A program made the position numbers and the translations under genes. Positions 35,449 through 44,055 of a stretch of DNA of 64,000 nt are shown piece after piece. How positions within the stretch are numbered: the stretch's first letter is position 1; every line of letters begins with the position of its first letter. The stretch comes from JABDGV01 sp964577935 (GTDB taxonomy: Bacteria > Chlamydiota > Chlamydiia > Chlamydiales > FEN-1388): positions 1-64,000 of the forward strand of contig CAZOAJ010000011.1 in the NCBI GenBank assembly GCA_964577935.1, written 5' to 3'. The notes under the pieces are model-generated. The model searched no databases. It saw only the letters and a list, made by a program, of their open reading frames with translations, and was not told where the DNA came from.

Positions 35449-36725
35449 ATAGAGAAAGCGTCTGGCATCCCTTTACTCAGGTGCAAACGCAAGATCCTCC
35501 AATTCCCATTGTACAGGCACAAGGATCCTATATATACAGTGCAGACGGCAAGCGCTATATTGACGCCATATCATCTTGGTGGGTCAATCTCCATGGACAC
35601 TGTCATCCCTACATCGCCAATAAGATCAAGGAACAAGCAGCTGAATTAGAACATGTACTCTTCTCAGGTTTTACCCATCCACCAGCTGTAGAGCTTGCAA
35701 GAAAACTTCTCAGTCTATTACCCGGTAAAATGAATAAAATATTTTACTCAGATAATGGATCAACAGCTGTTGAGATCGCCCTTAAAATGGCTTTTCAATA
35801 TTGGTATAATAAAAATGCAAATACCAAGAGAACGAAAGTCATCTGCTTTAGGAATAGCTATCATGGAGACACCTTTGGTGCCATGTCAGCTGCCGGGAAA
35901 AATGGCTTTAACACCCCTTTTTGGAAATATCTCTTTGAGGTTCGCTCTATCGATCCTCCCATTGCAGGAAGCGAAGAGAATTCGATCTCTCAACTTCGAT
36001 CTATTCTTAGCGAAGGAGAATCTGCCTGTTTTATTTTTGAACCCCTTGTCTTGGGGTCAGGCGGCATGATTATGTATGCCCCCTCAGCTCTTGATTCTCT
36101 TATCCGATTATGTCAAGAACACAATGTGCTCACAATAGCCGATGAGGTTATGACAGGGTTTGGTCGAACAGGGTCAATCTTTGCATGCGATAAACTAAAC
36201 CTTTCTCCCGACTTAATCTGCCTTTCCAAGGGATTAACAGGCGGGTTTTTGCCGCTAGGAGCAACTGCCTGCCAACAGCACATCTTTGAAGCATTTCTCG
36301 GGGACACGCTTAATCAAGCCTTTCTCCACGGACATTCGTACACAGCAAATCCGATTGCTTGCAGCAGCGCACTTGCAAGCCTTGAACTCTTACTCCAAAG
36401 CTTTTGTACACAACAAAGAGAAATGATAGGTAGATGCCATGAAGACTTTTGTAAAAAATGGAAAGGACACAGCAGGGTCAAGAGATGCGAATCCACAGGC
36501 ACAATTCTCGCTTTAGAATACGCCTCTAATGAGCCAAACCTTGGAAATCAGTCCTCATATTTTCATCCTCTTCGTGACAAACTCTATAGTTTTTTTCTAG
36601 AGAAAGGAATCCTTTTAAGACCCCTAGGCAATGTACTCTACATCCTGCCACCCTATTGCATTCAAAGAGATGAGCTTGAACTTATTTACAAACATATATC
36701 AGAAACACTTGAAGGATCATTATGA
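35406..36725 (+). CDS. bioA: Adenosylmethionine-8-amino-7-oxononanoate aminotransferase
   Basis: A PLP aminotransferase producing diaminopelargonic acid. At 439 aa it has SVWHPFTQ at the N-terminus, AISSWWVNLHGHCHP, FRNSYHGDTFGAMSA, ADEVMTGFGRTG and the cofactor Lys in LICLSKGLTGGFLPLG. HGHSYTANPIACSSAL and the C-terminal LLRPLGNVLYILPPYC are family features. The start overlaps bioD by 42 bp. The stop overlaps the next ATG (ATGA). Confidence 0.95.
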   Translation: MAETISISSHLVNIDRESVWHPFTQVQTQDPPIPIVQAQGSYIYSADGKRYIDAISSWWVNLHGHCHPYIANKIKEQAAELEHVLFSGFTHPPAVELARKLLSLLPGKMNKIFYSDNGSTAVEIALKMAFQYWYNKNANTKRTKVICFRNSYHGDTFGAMSAAGKNGFNTPFWKYLFEVRSIDPPIAGSEENSISQLRSILSEGESACFIFEPLVLGSGGMIMYAPSALDSLIRLCQEHNVLTIADEVMTGFGRTGSIFACDKLNLSPDLICLSKGLTGGFLPLGATACQQHIFEAFLGDTLNQAFLHGHSYTANPIACSSALASLELLLQSFCTQQREMIGRCHEDFCKKWKGHSRVKRCESTGTILALEYASNEPNLGNQSSYFHPLRDKLYSFFLEKGILLRPLGNVLYILPPYCIQRDELELIYKHISETLEGSL

Positions 36726-37372
36726 AGAACTTTATTTCGCATGCAGAAGAGATCCACGAAATCCTTACGCATATCGTGCAATCACCAATACTACATGCAA
36801 AATGGATCAATACATTATCCTATTTGGAAAATTCAGGAGCCAGAAAAATTGCTGCCTGTGAACATCCAAGGCTCGTTAAAGAAGAAATGCTTAAACATGC
36901 ATCTGAAGAATTTCGCCATGCTCACTATCTTAAACGACAAATTGAACGTATTTATCCAGCTTCTTTAGACACATATTCTGAACAAGATCTTCTCGGAGGA
37001 ATGAATACTATCCACTATCTTCAGGCTCTGGATATAAAGACATCGCGCTTTCTGCTTCAAACAGCAGGCTTACCAAAACATTCTCTTCGTGAAGTTTCGT
37101 ACCTTGCAGTTACCTATGCAATAGAATTAAGAGCTGAAGAACTCTACCCAATATATGACAAAATTCTCCGAAAGGAATCTTCGAAGGTCTCCGTTAAATC
37201 CATACTCTTGGAAGAAAAAGAACATCTTCGAGAAGTTGTTTCCTCTTTAGAAAAAACACCTTCAGGACTCTCCTACGCATACATGGCATCGACATTTGAA
37301 AATAATCTCTGCAGAAATTGGCTTCAAGCCATTTCAGAAGATGTAAAACGGGCTCCCGATATTGTTACTTAA
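36722..37372 (+). CDS. Ferritin-like di-iron protein in the biotin operon
   Basis: A 216-aa all-helical protein, translationally coupled to bioA. It shows two ExxH motifs, E63-F-R-H66 and E165-K-E-H168, plus candidate bridging carboxylates E36 and E135, the pattern of ferritin-like or haem-oxygenase-like di-iron oxidases. I know no standard biotin enzyme of this type. Its place suggests a role in the pathway, for example oxidative formation of a pimeloyl precursor as the P450 BioI does in Bacillus. That is inference. There is no signal peptide. Confidence 0.65.
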   Translation: MKNFISHAEEIHEILTHIVQSPILHAKWINTLSYLENSGARKIAACEHPRLVKEEMLKHASEEFRHAHYLKRQIERIYPASLDTYSEQDLLGGMNTIHYLQALDIKTSRFLLQTAGLPKHSLREVSYLAVTYAIELRAEELYPIYDKILRKESSKVSVKSILLEEKEHLREVVSSLEKTPSGLSYAYMASTFENNLCRNWLQAISEDVKRAPDIVT

Positions 37373-37387
37373 TTATTTGGATTCAAG

Positions 37388-38320
37388 ATGAAACTATCTC
37401 ATAAAATAGTCGCCTATTCCCTTTGCTTGAGCGGACTATTCTCATCTCTTCTTAACTGCTCACAAACCAAAGACACTTCTAAGGATGATCATTGGGATGG
37501 AGAGACATATCTACAGAACTCAGAAGCGCAATATGAGTGGGCAACGAGCTACATCAATAAACTACATCTTTTGGGCAGCGAAAAAATACTCGACATTGGG
37601 TGTGGAGATGGCCGCATCTCTGCTCTTCTCGCAAAGATGGTTCCTCATGGAAATGTCATAGGCCTTGATGTTTCAGAATCGATGCTCAAAACGGCCGAAA
37701 AAATACGACAAATGTCAAATCTCGATAATCTCACTTTTATTCAACGAGATGCAAGCCACCTGAAATATGAGGGCGACTTTGACTTAATTGTTTCCTTTAG
37801 CTGTCTTCATTGGGTAACAGATCATGCAGCCACCCTCAAAGGAATTGAATGCAACTTAAAGCCCGGAGGTCGAGTCTTTTTATACTTTGCTCCTGATCAT
37901 GGGCGTGATAGATTTGATGATGCTATCAAGACTGTCATGAATTCTCCAAAATGGAACTCCTACTTTTCTTCGTATCCAACTCCATTCACCCTTGTACTGC
38001 CTTCAACATTCACTCAGTACGCAGAACAAGCACATCTTCTTATTAAGCGAGTAGAAATCATCACGGTAGACAAACCTTATGCTTCAAAAGCATCGTTTAT
38101 TGCTTGGATGAAGGGGTGGATGCCTCATCTAAAAATGCTCCCAAAAGAGCTGCATGAAGAATTCTTGAACGAGATTGCTGATAGGCATCTAGAGAGATAT
38201 CCATTGGATAATGAAGGGAAAGTTCACTACATCGATTATTGGATGGAAGTTGAACTTCTAAAACCTGAGCTTCTCAAATCTGAATTGTTTAAATCGGGAC
38301 ACCTTAAACTACAGAAATAG
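37388..38320 (+). CDS. SAM methyltransferase with a lipoprotein-like leader
   Basis: A 310-aa protein. Residues 38-170 are a class I methyltransferase: motif I ILDIGCGDG (residues 67-75), GLDVSESMLK, and FSCLHWVTDHAATLKGI, as in BioC and trans-aconitate methyltransferases. It is preceded by a hydrophobic leader ending LLNC (Cys24), which reads as a lipoprotein or signal peptide. No internal Met would remove the leader and leave the domain intact. The C-terminus repeats LLKPELLKSELFKSG. It lies 15 bp after the di-iron gene. A BioC role would need a cytosolic form. Confidence 0.7.
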   Translation: MKLSHKIVAYSLCLSGLFSSLLNCSQTKDTSKDDHWDGETYLQNSEAQYEWATSYINKLHLLGSEKILDIGCGDGRISALLAKMVPHGNVIGLDVSESMLKTAEKIRQMSNLDNLTFIQRDASHLKYEGDFDLIVSFSCLHWVTDHAATLKGIECNLKPGGRVFLYFAPDHGRDRFDDAIKTVMNSPKWNSYFSSYPTPFTLVLPSTFTQYAEQAHLLIKRVEIITVDKPYASKASFIAWMKGWMPHLKMLPKELHEEFLNEIADRHLERYPLDNEGKVHYIDYWMEVELLKPELLKSELFKSGHLKLQK

Positions 38321-39130
38321 ATGAAGAAATTTCTGTAAAGAACCTTCAACTTGGACCATAGACTCGCTATCATCAAGACATTCCCTCAAAACACCATCAA
38401 GGCATTTACTTTCTGCTCCCAAGAGTTTATGCCTTCTTGCATACCACAACAGTTGATGATATCCCCCTCTCTCAGGCAAACACCCGCTTATGATCTTTGC
38501 TAAAAGAGTATCCGCCGTTTTTAATACCTCATCGGACTGGAAATAGGAAGCAAGTTCAATACTTACAAAGCATACATCAAAAGCATGGTTTAGATCTGGC
38601 TCTTCATTTGCGCTTAAAAGGTTCGTGAGAAGACTCGGATTTTTCAAAACTTCAAAGAAGAATGCTAATTCCTGCTCTTCGGGAATCTCATCTGCACTTC
38701 CAAAGACATCTATTAGGTCAATATCGATAGTCCCTCTATGTATATTCTCACCATCAGAGCGTTTATCAGCACATTCTGCCATAAGTTTTTGAATATAAAC
38801 TGATCGCTCGAGAAGTATTTGAGAGGGAATTAAAAACTCCTGCCCATTAGACAATCTAATAAGGTTGCAGACGCATAGGTCATGAACGCCTATCTCAGAC
38901 GGATTCTTGACTGTACATTTTTTCTCGAATTCAACAGCAAGCGACTCTATGCCGATCTCTTCGACCTTCTGCTTTGTCAGATTATCAATCTTTATACTCG
39001 AGACAAATCTGTTCTCATCACTTAAGACATCTTGACTAGATAGACTGAGAGCTCCTGCGGACTCTGGGTTCATCAACGTATTTGAAAATGGTTGAATTTG
39101 CATGTGATAGACTACTGTATTCAAAATCAT
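38309..39130 (-). CDS. BTB/POZ-like protein, candidate effector
   Basis: A 273-aa protein. Residues 87-120, NLIRLSNGQEFLIPSQILLE then RSVYIQKLMAE, match the BTB-domain pattern in which a protected ligand surface begins with a beta hairpin and an 'L-L-x-x-S-x-Y' helix. The later region EVLKTADTLLAKIIS resembles the BTB/BACK helices. BTB proteins recruit host Cullin-3 ligases and are known to be expanded in some environmental chlamydiae. Residues 1-85 show no signal peptide. Starts at 39103 or 39073 are also possible. It overlaps the methyltransferase gene tail-to-tail by 12 bp. Confidence 0.5.
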   Translation of the reverse strand: MILNTVVYHMQIQPFSNTLMNPESAGALSLSSQDVLSDENRFVSSIKIDNLTKQKVEEIGIESLAVEFEKKCTVKNPSEIGVHDLCVCNLIRLSNGQEFLIPSQILLERSVYIQKLMAECADKRSDGENIHRGTIDIDLIDVFGSADEIPEEQELAFFFEVLKNPSLLTNLLSANEEPDLNHAFDVCFVSIELASYFQSDEVLKTADTLLAKIISGCLPERGGYHQLLWYARRHKLLGAESKCLDGVLRECLDDSESMVQVEGSLQKFLHLFL

Positions 39131-39251
39131 AGTCAGAATAGAGGTGAGTATTTATTTTTAATACATTGAATTCTGCTTTACAAGATGTTCCTATTACATG
39201 GGTTTTAGGAAAATGAAGGGTATCTCATTAAAGAGGTTTGAATAAATACTA

Positions 39252-40199
39252 TTAAAGCCGAATGAAGCTTAGACCTTGGGCAGAATATCCACGAAGAAAC
39301 TCAGAGCCGCTGACTTGAGATTTTCCTTCCATCTGAAGACGCTTTATAACAAGACCACCCTCTGCAGTTCCAACAACCAACTGATTATCTACTACCAAAA
39401 GATCGCCCGGTTCAATCCCTTCAAGAGGAATTACTTCCGATTCAAATATCTTGAGACGCTTTGCCTCTCCTTTCAAATAGACGTAGGTCCAAGCTCCGGG
39501 AATTGGAGAAAAAGCCCGAACACGGTTATGGAGGGTTTTTGCATTTTCAGTCCAATTCAGAAGGCTTTCTTCCTTACCAACCTTTGGAGCAAAAGTTGCC
39601 AAAGAGTGCTCTTGAGGAACAAAGTGAGCAGTCCCTGCTGAAATTTGTTCTAAAGCCTCATCAAGGCCTTCACAGCTCAAAGATTGAAGCCTTGTTGAGA
39701 GCTCCCCTAAATTCATATCTGAAGGAACTGTGCATTTCTTCATTAAGAGAACATCGCCTGAATCAAGGCCTATGTCCATGCGCATAATGGTGATTCCTGT
39801 TTCAAGAACTCCGTCAAGGAGAGATCGTTGCATAGGGGCTGCCCCACGATAGTAGGGCAATAGACTTCCATGAGTATTAATGCATCCAAACTTAGGAATA
39901 TCTAAAACGCTTTTTTTGACAATTTCACCATAAGCGACAACAATAAATAGATCTGCACCAAGCGCCTTAAGTTCCTCAATAAATTGAGGATCCGAGGCCT
40001 TTGGCGGCTGGTAGAGAGGAATATGGGGGGCAAGCGCATCTCGAACAATTTTGACTTCCGTTGGAAGTATTTTTTGCTGCCTTCCTTGCGGTTTATCAGG
40101 TTTTGAGACAATAGCAACTATCTCATGCACAGATGATTCAAGCAGATGCCTTAAAACAGTTGCTGCAAACAAAGGTGTCCCAAAAAATACACAACGCAT
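39252..40199 (-). CDS. fmt: Methionyl-tRNA formyltransferase
   Basis: Formylates initiator Met-tRNA with 10-formyl-tetrahydrofolate. At 315 aa it has the N-terminal FFGTPLFAATVLRHLLES, the catalytic INTHGSLLPYYRGAAPMQ, and the C-terminal oligonucleotide-binding domain with NRVRAFSPIPGAWTYV. It is the last gene of the trhO-lpxC-fabZ-lpxA-fmt operon, the same order as in Chlamydia (lpxC-fabZ-lpxA-fmt). Confidence 0.96.
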   Translation of the reverse strand: MRCVFFGTPLFAATVLRHLLESSVHEIVAIVSKPDKPQGRQQKILPTEVKIVRDALAPHIPLYQPPKASDPQFIEELKALGADLFIVVAYGEIVKKSVLDIPKFGCINTHGSLLPYYRGAAPMQRSLLDGVLETGITIMRMDIGLDSGDVLLMKKCTVPSDMNLGELSTRLQSLSCEGLDEALEQISAGTAHFVPQEHSLATFAPKVGKEESLLNWTENAKTLHNRVRAFSPIPGAWTYVYLKGEAKRLKIFESEVIPLEGIEPGDLLVVDNQLVVGTAEGGLVIKRLQMEGKSQVSGSEFLRGYSAQGLSFIRL

Positions 40200-40204
40200 A
40201 GGCC

Positions 40205-41014
40205 CTATTCGTCATTATCTGATTTTTTTTCGCCGCCCTGAAACCCAATCAACCCTCGCTTAGATGATCGGCAAAAATCGATCCAGTTTCGAACTTCAGG
40301 GAGTGGCTCAAGCTCATTTTCAATACGAGTCAAAGCTTCCTGAATAGTCAAGCCTGATCGGTACATGATCTTAAATGCTTTAGCAAGAGATGTTCTAGTC
40401 GAAAGGGGAAAACCGTGCCGTTTAAGTCCAATAAGGTTAAGCCCGCCAAAGCGATATGGCGAACCTGCCCCAATGGTAAAGGGAGGAACATCGTGGGTAA
40501 CACGACTCATTCCACCAATCATGGCATAATCACCGATACGAACAAATTGGTGAGCCGCGGCAAGGCCTCCGATTATAGCACAGTTTCCAACGGTTACATG
40601 ACCTGCAAGCGTCGCATTATTTGCCATCACCACTTTATCGCCAAGCTCACAGTTATGAGCAATATGGCAATAGGCCATGATCAAGCAACCATTACCAACG
40701 CGTACAAACGTTCCTTCCCCACATGAAGAATTAATTGTGACAAACTCTCGAATTTCACAATCAGAACCGATCGTAACAAAAGTTTTTTCCCCTTTAAATT
40801 TACGATCTTGGGTTTTAGTGCCGATGACAGCGCCGGGATAAATGGTCGTATTCGCTCCAATAGTCGTAAAACCTTCTACGACTACATGTGATTTTAAAGT
40901 AACCCCATCTTTCAATATAACATCAGGGCCTACAATACAATAAGGACCTACAGATACGTTGTTTCCAATATGGGCTTTTGAATCTACCACTGCGGTAGGA
41001 TGAATTGAAGTCAT
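40205..41014 (-). CDS. lpxA: UDP-N-acetylglucosamine acyltransferase LpxA
   Basis: Catalyses the first step of lipid A synthesis. It is a left-handed beta-helix protein with hexapeptide repeats (IGNNVSVGPYCIVGPDVIL and onward). The catalytic-His segment is in LIMAYCHIAHNCELGDKV, and the C-terminal helical domain has GLKRHGFPLSTR. The protein is 269 aa from the ATG at 41014; a TTG at 41026 is possible. It lies between fabZ and fmt. Confidence 0.96.
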   Translation of the reverse strand: MTSIHPTAVVDSKAHIGNNVSVGPYCIVGPDVILKDGVTLKSHVVVEGFTTIGANTTIYPGAVIGTKTQDRKFKGEKTFVTIGSDCEIREFVTINSSCGEGTFVRVGNGCLIMAYCHIAHNCELGDKVVMANNATLAGHVTVGNCAIIGGLAAAHQFVRIGDYAMIGGMSRVTHDVPPFTIGAGSPYRFGGLNLIGLKRHGFPLSTRTSLAKAFKIMYRSGLTIQEALTRIENELEPLPEVRNWIDFCRSSKRGLIGFQGGEKKSDNDE

Positions 41015-41022
41015 CGCGACAC

Positions 41023-41571
41023 TCAATAAATATCGTTTTTATGAACCAATGCAAAACCAATTTCAGCTTCAGCAGCAAGCTTATCTCCAACATATGCCTC
41101 GGCTTTAACCTTCCCGCCTTTTCTGCCTAAGTGAATCCCTTTTGCTTTCAGGATTAATACATCTCCAGGCTGCACAGGTTGTCTAAATTTTGCCCCGTTA
41201 AGAGATAAAAGTACGGCAATTTTATCATGATTATTGCCTTTCAAATGCACTAAAATTCCACCCGTTTGTGCCAAAGCTTCAAGAATTAAAACACCTGGCA
41301 TAAGAGGAACTTCAGGAAAGTGACCTTGAAAAAAAGCCTCATTGATCGTGACACATTTATGTCCGACAATCATTTCTTTCTCAAGATCAAGCTCGAGAAT
41401 CTTATCTACTAGGAGAAACGGATAACGATGCGGAAGAATTTTTACAATATCTTGTATTGTAAATCGCACAGGCCCTCCACCCGAATCAACATTGCTTAAT
41501 GCAACTTCTTCTTTCCCCATAGAAATCACTTCCGGCTTTATTTCTGCCACAACTTCCGCTTCTTGCTTCAT
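41023..41571 (-). CDS. fabZ: 3-hydroxyacyl-ACP dehydratase FabZ
   Basis: Dehydrates hydroxyacyl-ACP in fatty acid elongation. It has ILPHRYPFLLVDKI with the catalytic His, NEAFFQGHFPEVPLMPGVLILEALAQ-type residues including the catalytic Glu region, and a hot-dog fold. At 182 aa it is about 30 residues longer than usual because of an N-terminal extension rich in Glu and Val; an ATG at residue 18 may be the true start. Confidence 0.95.
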   Translation of the reverse strand: MKQEAEVVAEIKPEVISMGKEEVALSNVDSGGGPVRFTIQDIVKILPHRYPFLLVDKILELDLEKEMIVGHKCVTINEAFFQGHFPEVPLMPGVLILEALAQTGGILVHLKGNNHDKIAVLLSLNGAKFRQPVQPGDVLILKAKGIHLGRKGGKVKAEAYVGDKLAAEAEIGFALVHKNDIY

Positions 41572-41576
41572 ATTCT

Positions 41577-42434
41577 CTACATACTCTCCGTCGAAAGGTG
41601 TTCATAGAGTTTTTTCGCAAATGCCACATTAGTCGCATGCCCCGACTTAATCGAGATAATATGTGCGACAAAAGGGAATCCAACTAGCGAAAGATCTCCG
41701 ATCATATCGAGAACTTTATGACGAGCCATCTCATTTGGGAAGCGAAGACCATCCTTACTAATCACCGTATCATTTTTAATGACAACAGCATTTTCAAGAC
41801 TACCGCCTTTTATGAGTCCCCGATCCATAAGTATCGCAATCTCATCATATAATGAAAAGGTCCGACTTGGCGCCACCTGTTCTTCAAAGTTTTTTTTAGT
41901 CACGTCGAATGAGAAATATTGAGTGCCAATTCCAGATACTCCAGGGTAATCAAGCGTATAACTTATCATATACGTATCACTCGGCAGCGCAACTAAATGG
42001 ATACCATTGTGAGATAAGGATACAGGCTTAGTAAGTGATCGAATAGGAATCGATGCACTTAACTCCTGCCGACCGGCCTCCTCGAGCATTTTCATAAATA
42101 CCAAAGAGCTTCCATCTCCAGCAGGAGGTTCAATATTTGAAAGTTCGATACACAAGTTATCGATTTCCCATGCTCGAACTGCAGCAAGGACATGTTCTAC
42201 CGTATAAAGTCGAACATCTTGAAGAGCAAGATTTGTACTCCGCTGAGTATCAAATACATACTCAATTCGCGCAGGAATTATCGGCTGAGAGGGAAGATCG
42301 ACTCTCTTAAAGAAAATACCCTCTCCCTCTTTGGCAGGCACAAAACGAATCTGCACATCCCTTCCGGTATGAATCCCAATCCCCGAATAGGAAACAGGAT
42401 TTTGAATGGTAGCCTGCTTTCGAACTTTATCCAC
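41577..42434 (-). CDS. lpxC: UDP-3-O-acyl-N-acetylglucosamine deacetylase LpxC
   Basis: A zinc-dependent deacetylase committing substrate to lipid A. At 285 aa it has SYSGIGIHTGRDV, the zinc His in YTVEHVLAAVRA, the RHKVLDMIGDLSLVG segment and the HIISIKSGHATN end. The start is a GTG with AAGGAGGAG just upstream. It overlaps trhO by 8 bp. Confidence 0.96.
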   Translation of the reverse strand: MDKVRKQATIQNPVSYSGIGIHTGRDVQIRFVPAKEGEGIFFKRVDLPSQPIIPARIEYVFDTQRSTNLALQDVRLYTVEHVLAAVRAWEIDNLCIELSNIEPPAGDGSSLVFMKMLEEAGRQELSASIPIRSLTKPVSLSHNGIHLVALPSDTYMISYTLDYPGVSGIGTQYFSFDVTKKNFEEQVAPSRTFSLYDEIAILMDRGLIKGGSLENAVVIKNDTVISKDGLRFPNEMARHKVLDMIGDLSLVGFPFVAHIISIKSGHATNVAFAKKLYEHLSTESM

Positions 42435-43485
42435 CTATCTCCTCCTTCGAATTGATCGATGTACCGACAATCTCATCCGCTTGATGAAGACCTTGCCGAT
42501 TGCTGTGCGCAAGACTCTCGGCAGCAGAAGCATAGTTATACCAACGGCGAAAAGGCGTATGCGCATAAGCAAAAGGACGAAGCCTTGGAGCTGCTTGACA
42601 CTCATCACAACAGCAACCCGCTTTCGCCTCTAAGCATTCCGGACATGAAAGAAATAGCTCATTACAATCCACATTCGCACAATTATAGTAGCTTTCTGTC
42701 TCAACACCGCAATGATGACACTTTCCTATAACATCAGTCTTTTCTTCACTGAGTGGAACGGTAAGTCGATCATCAAAAACAAAGAGAGATCCTTTCCAAT
42801 GTGAAGATCCAGCTTCTTGCCCATAATTGATAATGCCTCCTTTGAGCTGGTAGACATTTTCAATCCCCTGTTCCTGTAGAAGGGCAGAGTAGAGCTCGCA
42901 GCGAATACCACCTGTGCAATACATCAATACGTTCTTTGGAGATTTCTCTGTTTCAAGACGTGATTTCAAGTCCCTAGCATACTTCAGAAAATCTTTAAAC
43001 GTCTCGTAGGGGAGCAGCTCTGCTCCTTCAAAATGGCCAACTTTCCATTCATACTCATTTCTTGTATCGATAACAATATTTTCTTGGTTGGTATCTTCAA
43101 GCAAATTCTTCCATTCATTAGGGGTAAGATATTTGCCTCGCTTCGAAAAATCTACCTGTGTCCCCAAGGCAACAAGCTCGTTTCGAACTTTAACGGTACA
43201 GCGAGGGAAGACATGTGTATCTACACCCTGCAATTTAAAATGAACATCTTTGAATTGCTCCCGAGAATGCATCCAATCGATGTAGACCTGTGCATCCTTT
43301 CGCGCGATACACATCTGGCCGTTAAGCCCGTCTTTTGTGATATATAACCGACAGGTTGCATCCAAAAGAGCAAGGCATTCCTTTTGAACTTGGACCTCTT
43401 GACGAGGATCCTCTATTTTACCTATGTAATAATAGGCAATCACCCAATATGCAGAGGCTTCTGAAACTCGAACTTCTTTTTTCAT
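42427..43485 (-). CDS. trhO: tRNA uridine(34) hydroxylase (YceA/TrhO family)
   Basis: Oxygen-dependent hydroxylase acting on the tRNA wobble uridine. At 352 aa it has an N-terminal domain (WMHSREQFKDVHFKL), a central rhodanese domain with the active-site loop MYCTGGIRCELYS, and a Cys-rich zinc-like C-terminal region (CHHCGVETESYYNC, CPECLEAKAGCCCDEC). It heads the lipid A operon here. C. trachomatis has other genes between lpxC and trxA. Confidence 0.9.
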   Translation of the reverse strand: MKKEVRVSEASAYWVIAYYYIGKIEDPRQEVQVQKECLALLDATCRLYITKDGLNGQMCIARKDAQVYIDWMHSREQFKDVHFKLQGVDTHVFPRCTVKVRNELVALGTQVDFSKRGKYLTPNEWKNLLEDTNQENIVIDTRNEYEWKVGHFEGAELLPYETFKDFLKYARDLKSRLETEKSPKNVLMYCTGGIRCELYSALLQEQGIENVYQLKGGIINYGQEAGSSHWKGSLFVFDDRLTVPLSEEKTDVIGKCHHCGVETESYYNCANVDCNELFLSCPECLEAKAGCCCDECQAAPRLRPFAYAHTPFRRWYNYASAAESLAHSNRQGLHQADEIVGTSINSKEEIGG

Positions 43486-43629
43486 GTAAATCTTTATTGT
43501 TTGTCCAAAAATCGTAGTCTAAATTTTAGGATTTTCTCAACAACCATTAACGATTGCATTCTCTTCTAGCTGAAAAAAAGTGAGCTTTGCCATGCTCATT
43601 TATGAATGATAAGCATAAGGAAAATAGCT

Positions 43630-43938
43630 ATGGCATCGATCAAGCATCTTAATGATGAGAATTTTGAAGCAACTATTACCAACGGTAAAGTCCTTATCGA
43701 CTTTTCTGCTGAATGGTGTGGTCCTTGCAAAATGATGCTTCCAATTCTCGAATCTCTAGCAAAAGAAATGGAAGGGAAAATATCTGTCTACAAAGTCGAC
43801 GTCGATGCAGCACAAAAAGTGACATCAAAATTTGACATCACTTCCGTTCCGACGCTCATCCTCTTCGAAAACGGGCAAGAAAAGAAGCGTATTGTCGGAT
43901 TGAAGGATCTTGCAACCTTAAAGTCACAAGTTTCATAA
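43630..43938 (+). CDS. trxA: Thioredoxin
   Basis: A cytosolic disulfide reductase, 102 aa. The ATG at 43630 follows AAGGA by 9 bases. The active-site WCGPCK lies at residues 28-33, and the cis-Pro segment TSVPTLILFENG is intact. It is a single gene between divergent trhO and convergent mip. Confidence 0.97.
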   Translation: MASIKHLNDENFEATITNGKVLIDFSAEWCGPCKMMLPILESLAKEMEGKISVYKVDVDAAQKVTSKFDITSVPTLILFENGQEKKRIVGLKDLATLKSQVS

Positions 43939-43956
43939 GTTCGCCGTATACAACAA

Positions 43957-43986
43957 AAGTTCCCCTTGTTTTCACAAGGGGAACTT
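43957..43986. terminator. Bidirectional terminator between trxA and mip
   Basis: A 13-bp perfect stem (43957-43969 with 43974-43986) around a 4-base loop. On the minus strand TTTTGTTGT follows, serving the mip operon; on the plus strand it lies 18 bp after trxA. Confidence 0.8.
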
Positions 43987-44055
43987 ACGAATACGTTACG
44001 CAGCATCAAGCAAAGCCATCATAGAAGATGGCGATGAATAAAAAACCTGCTACTA

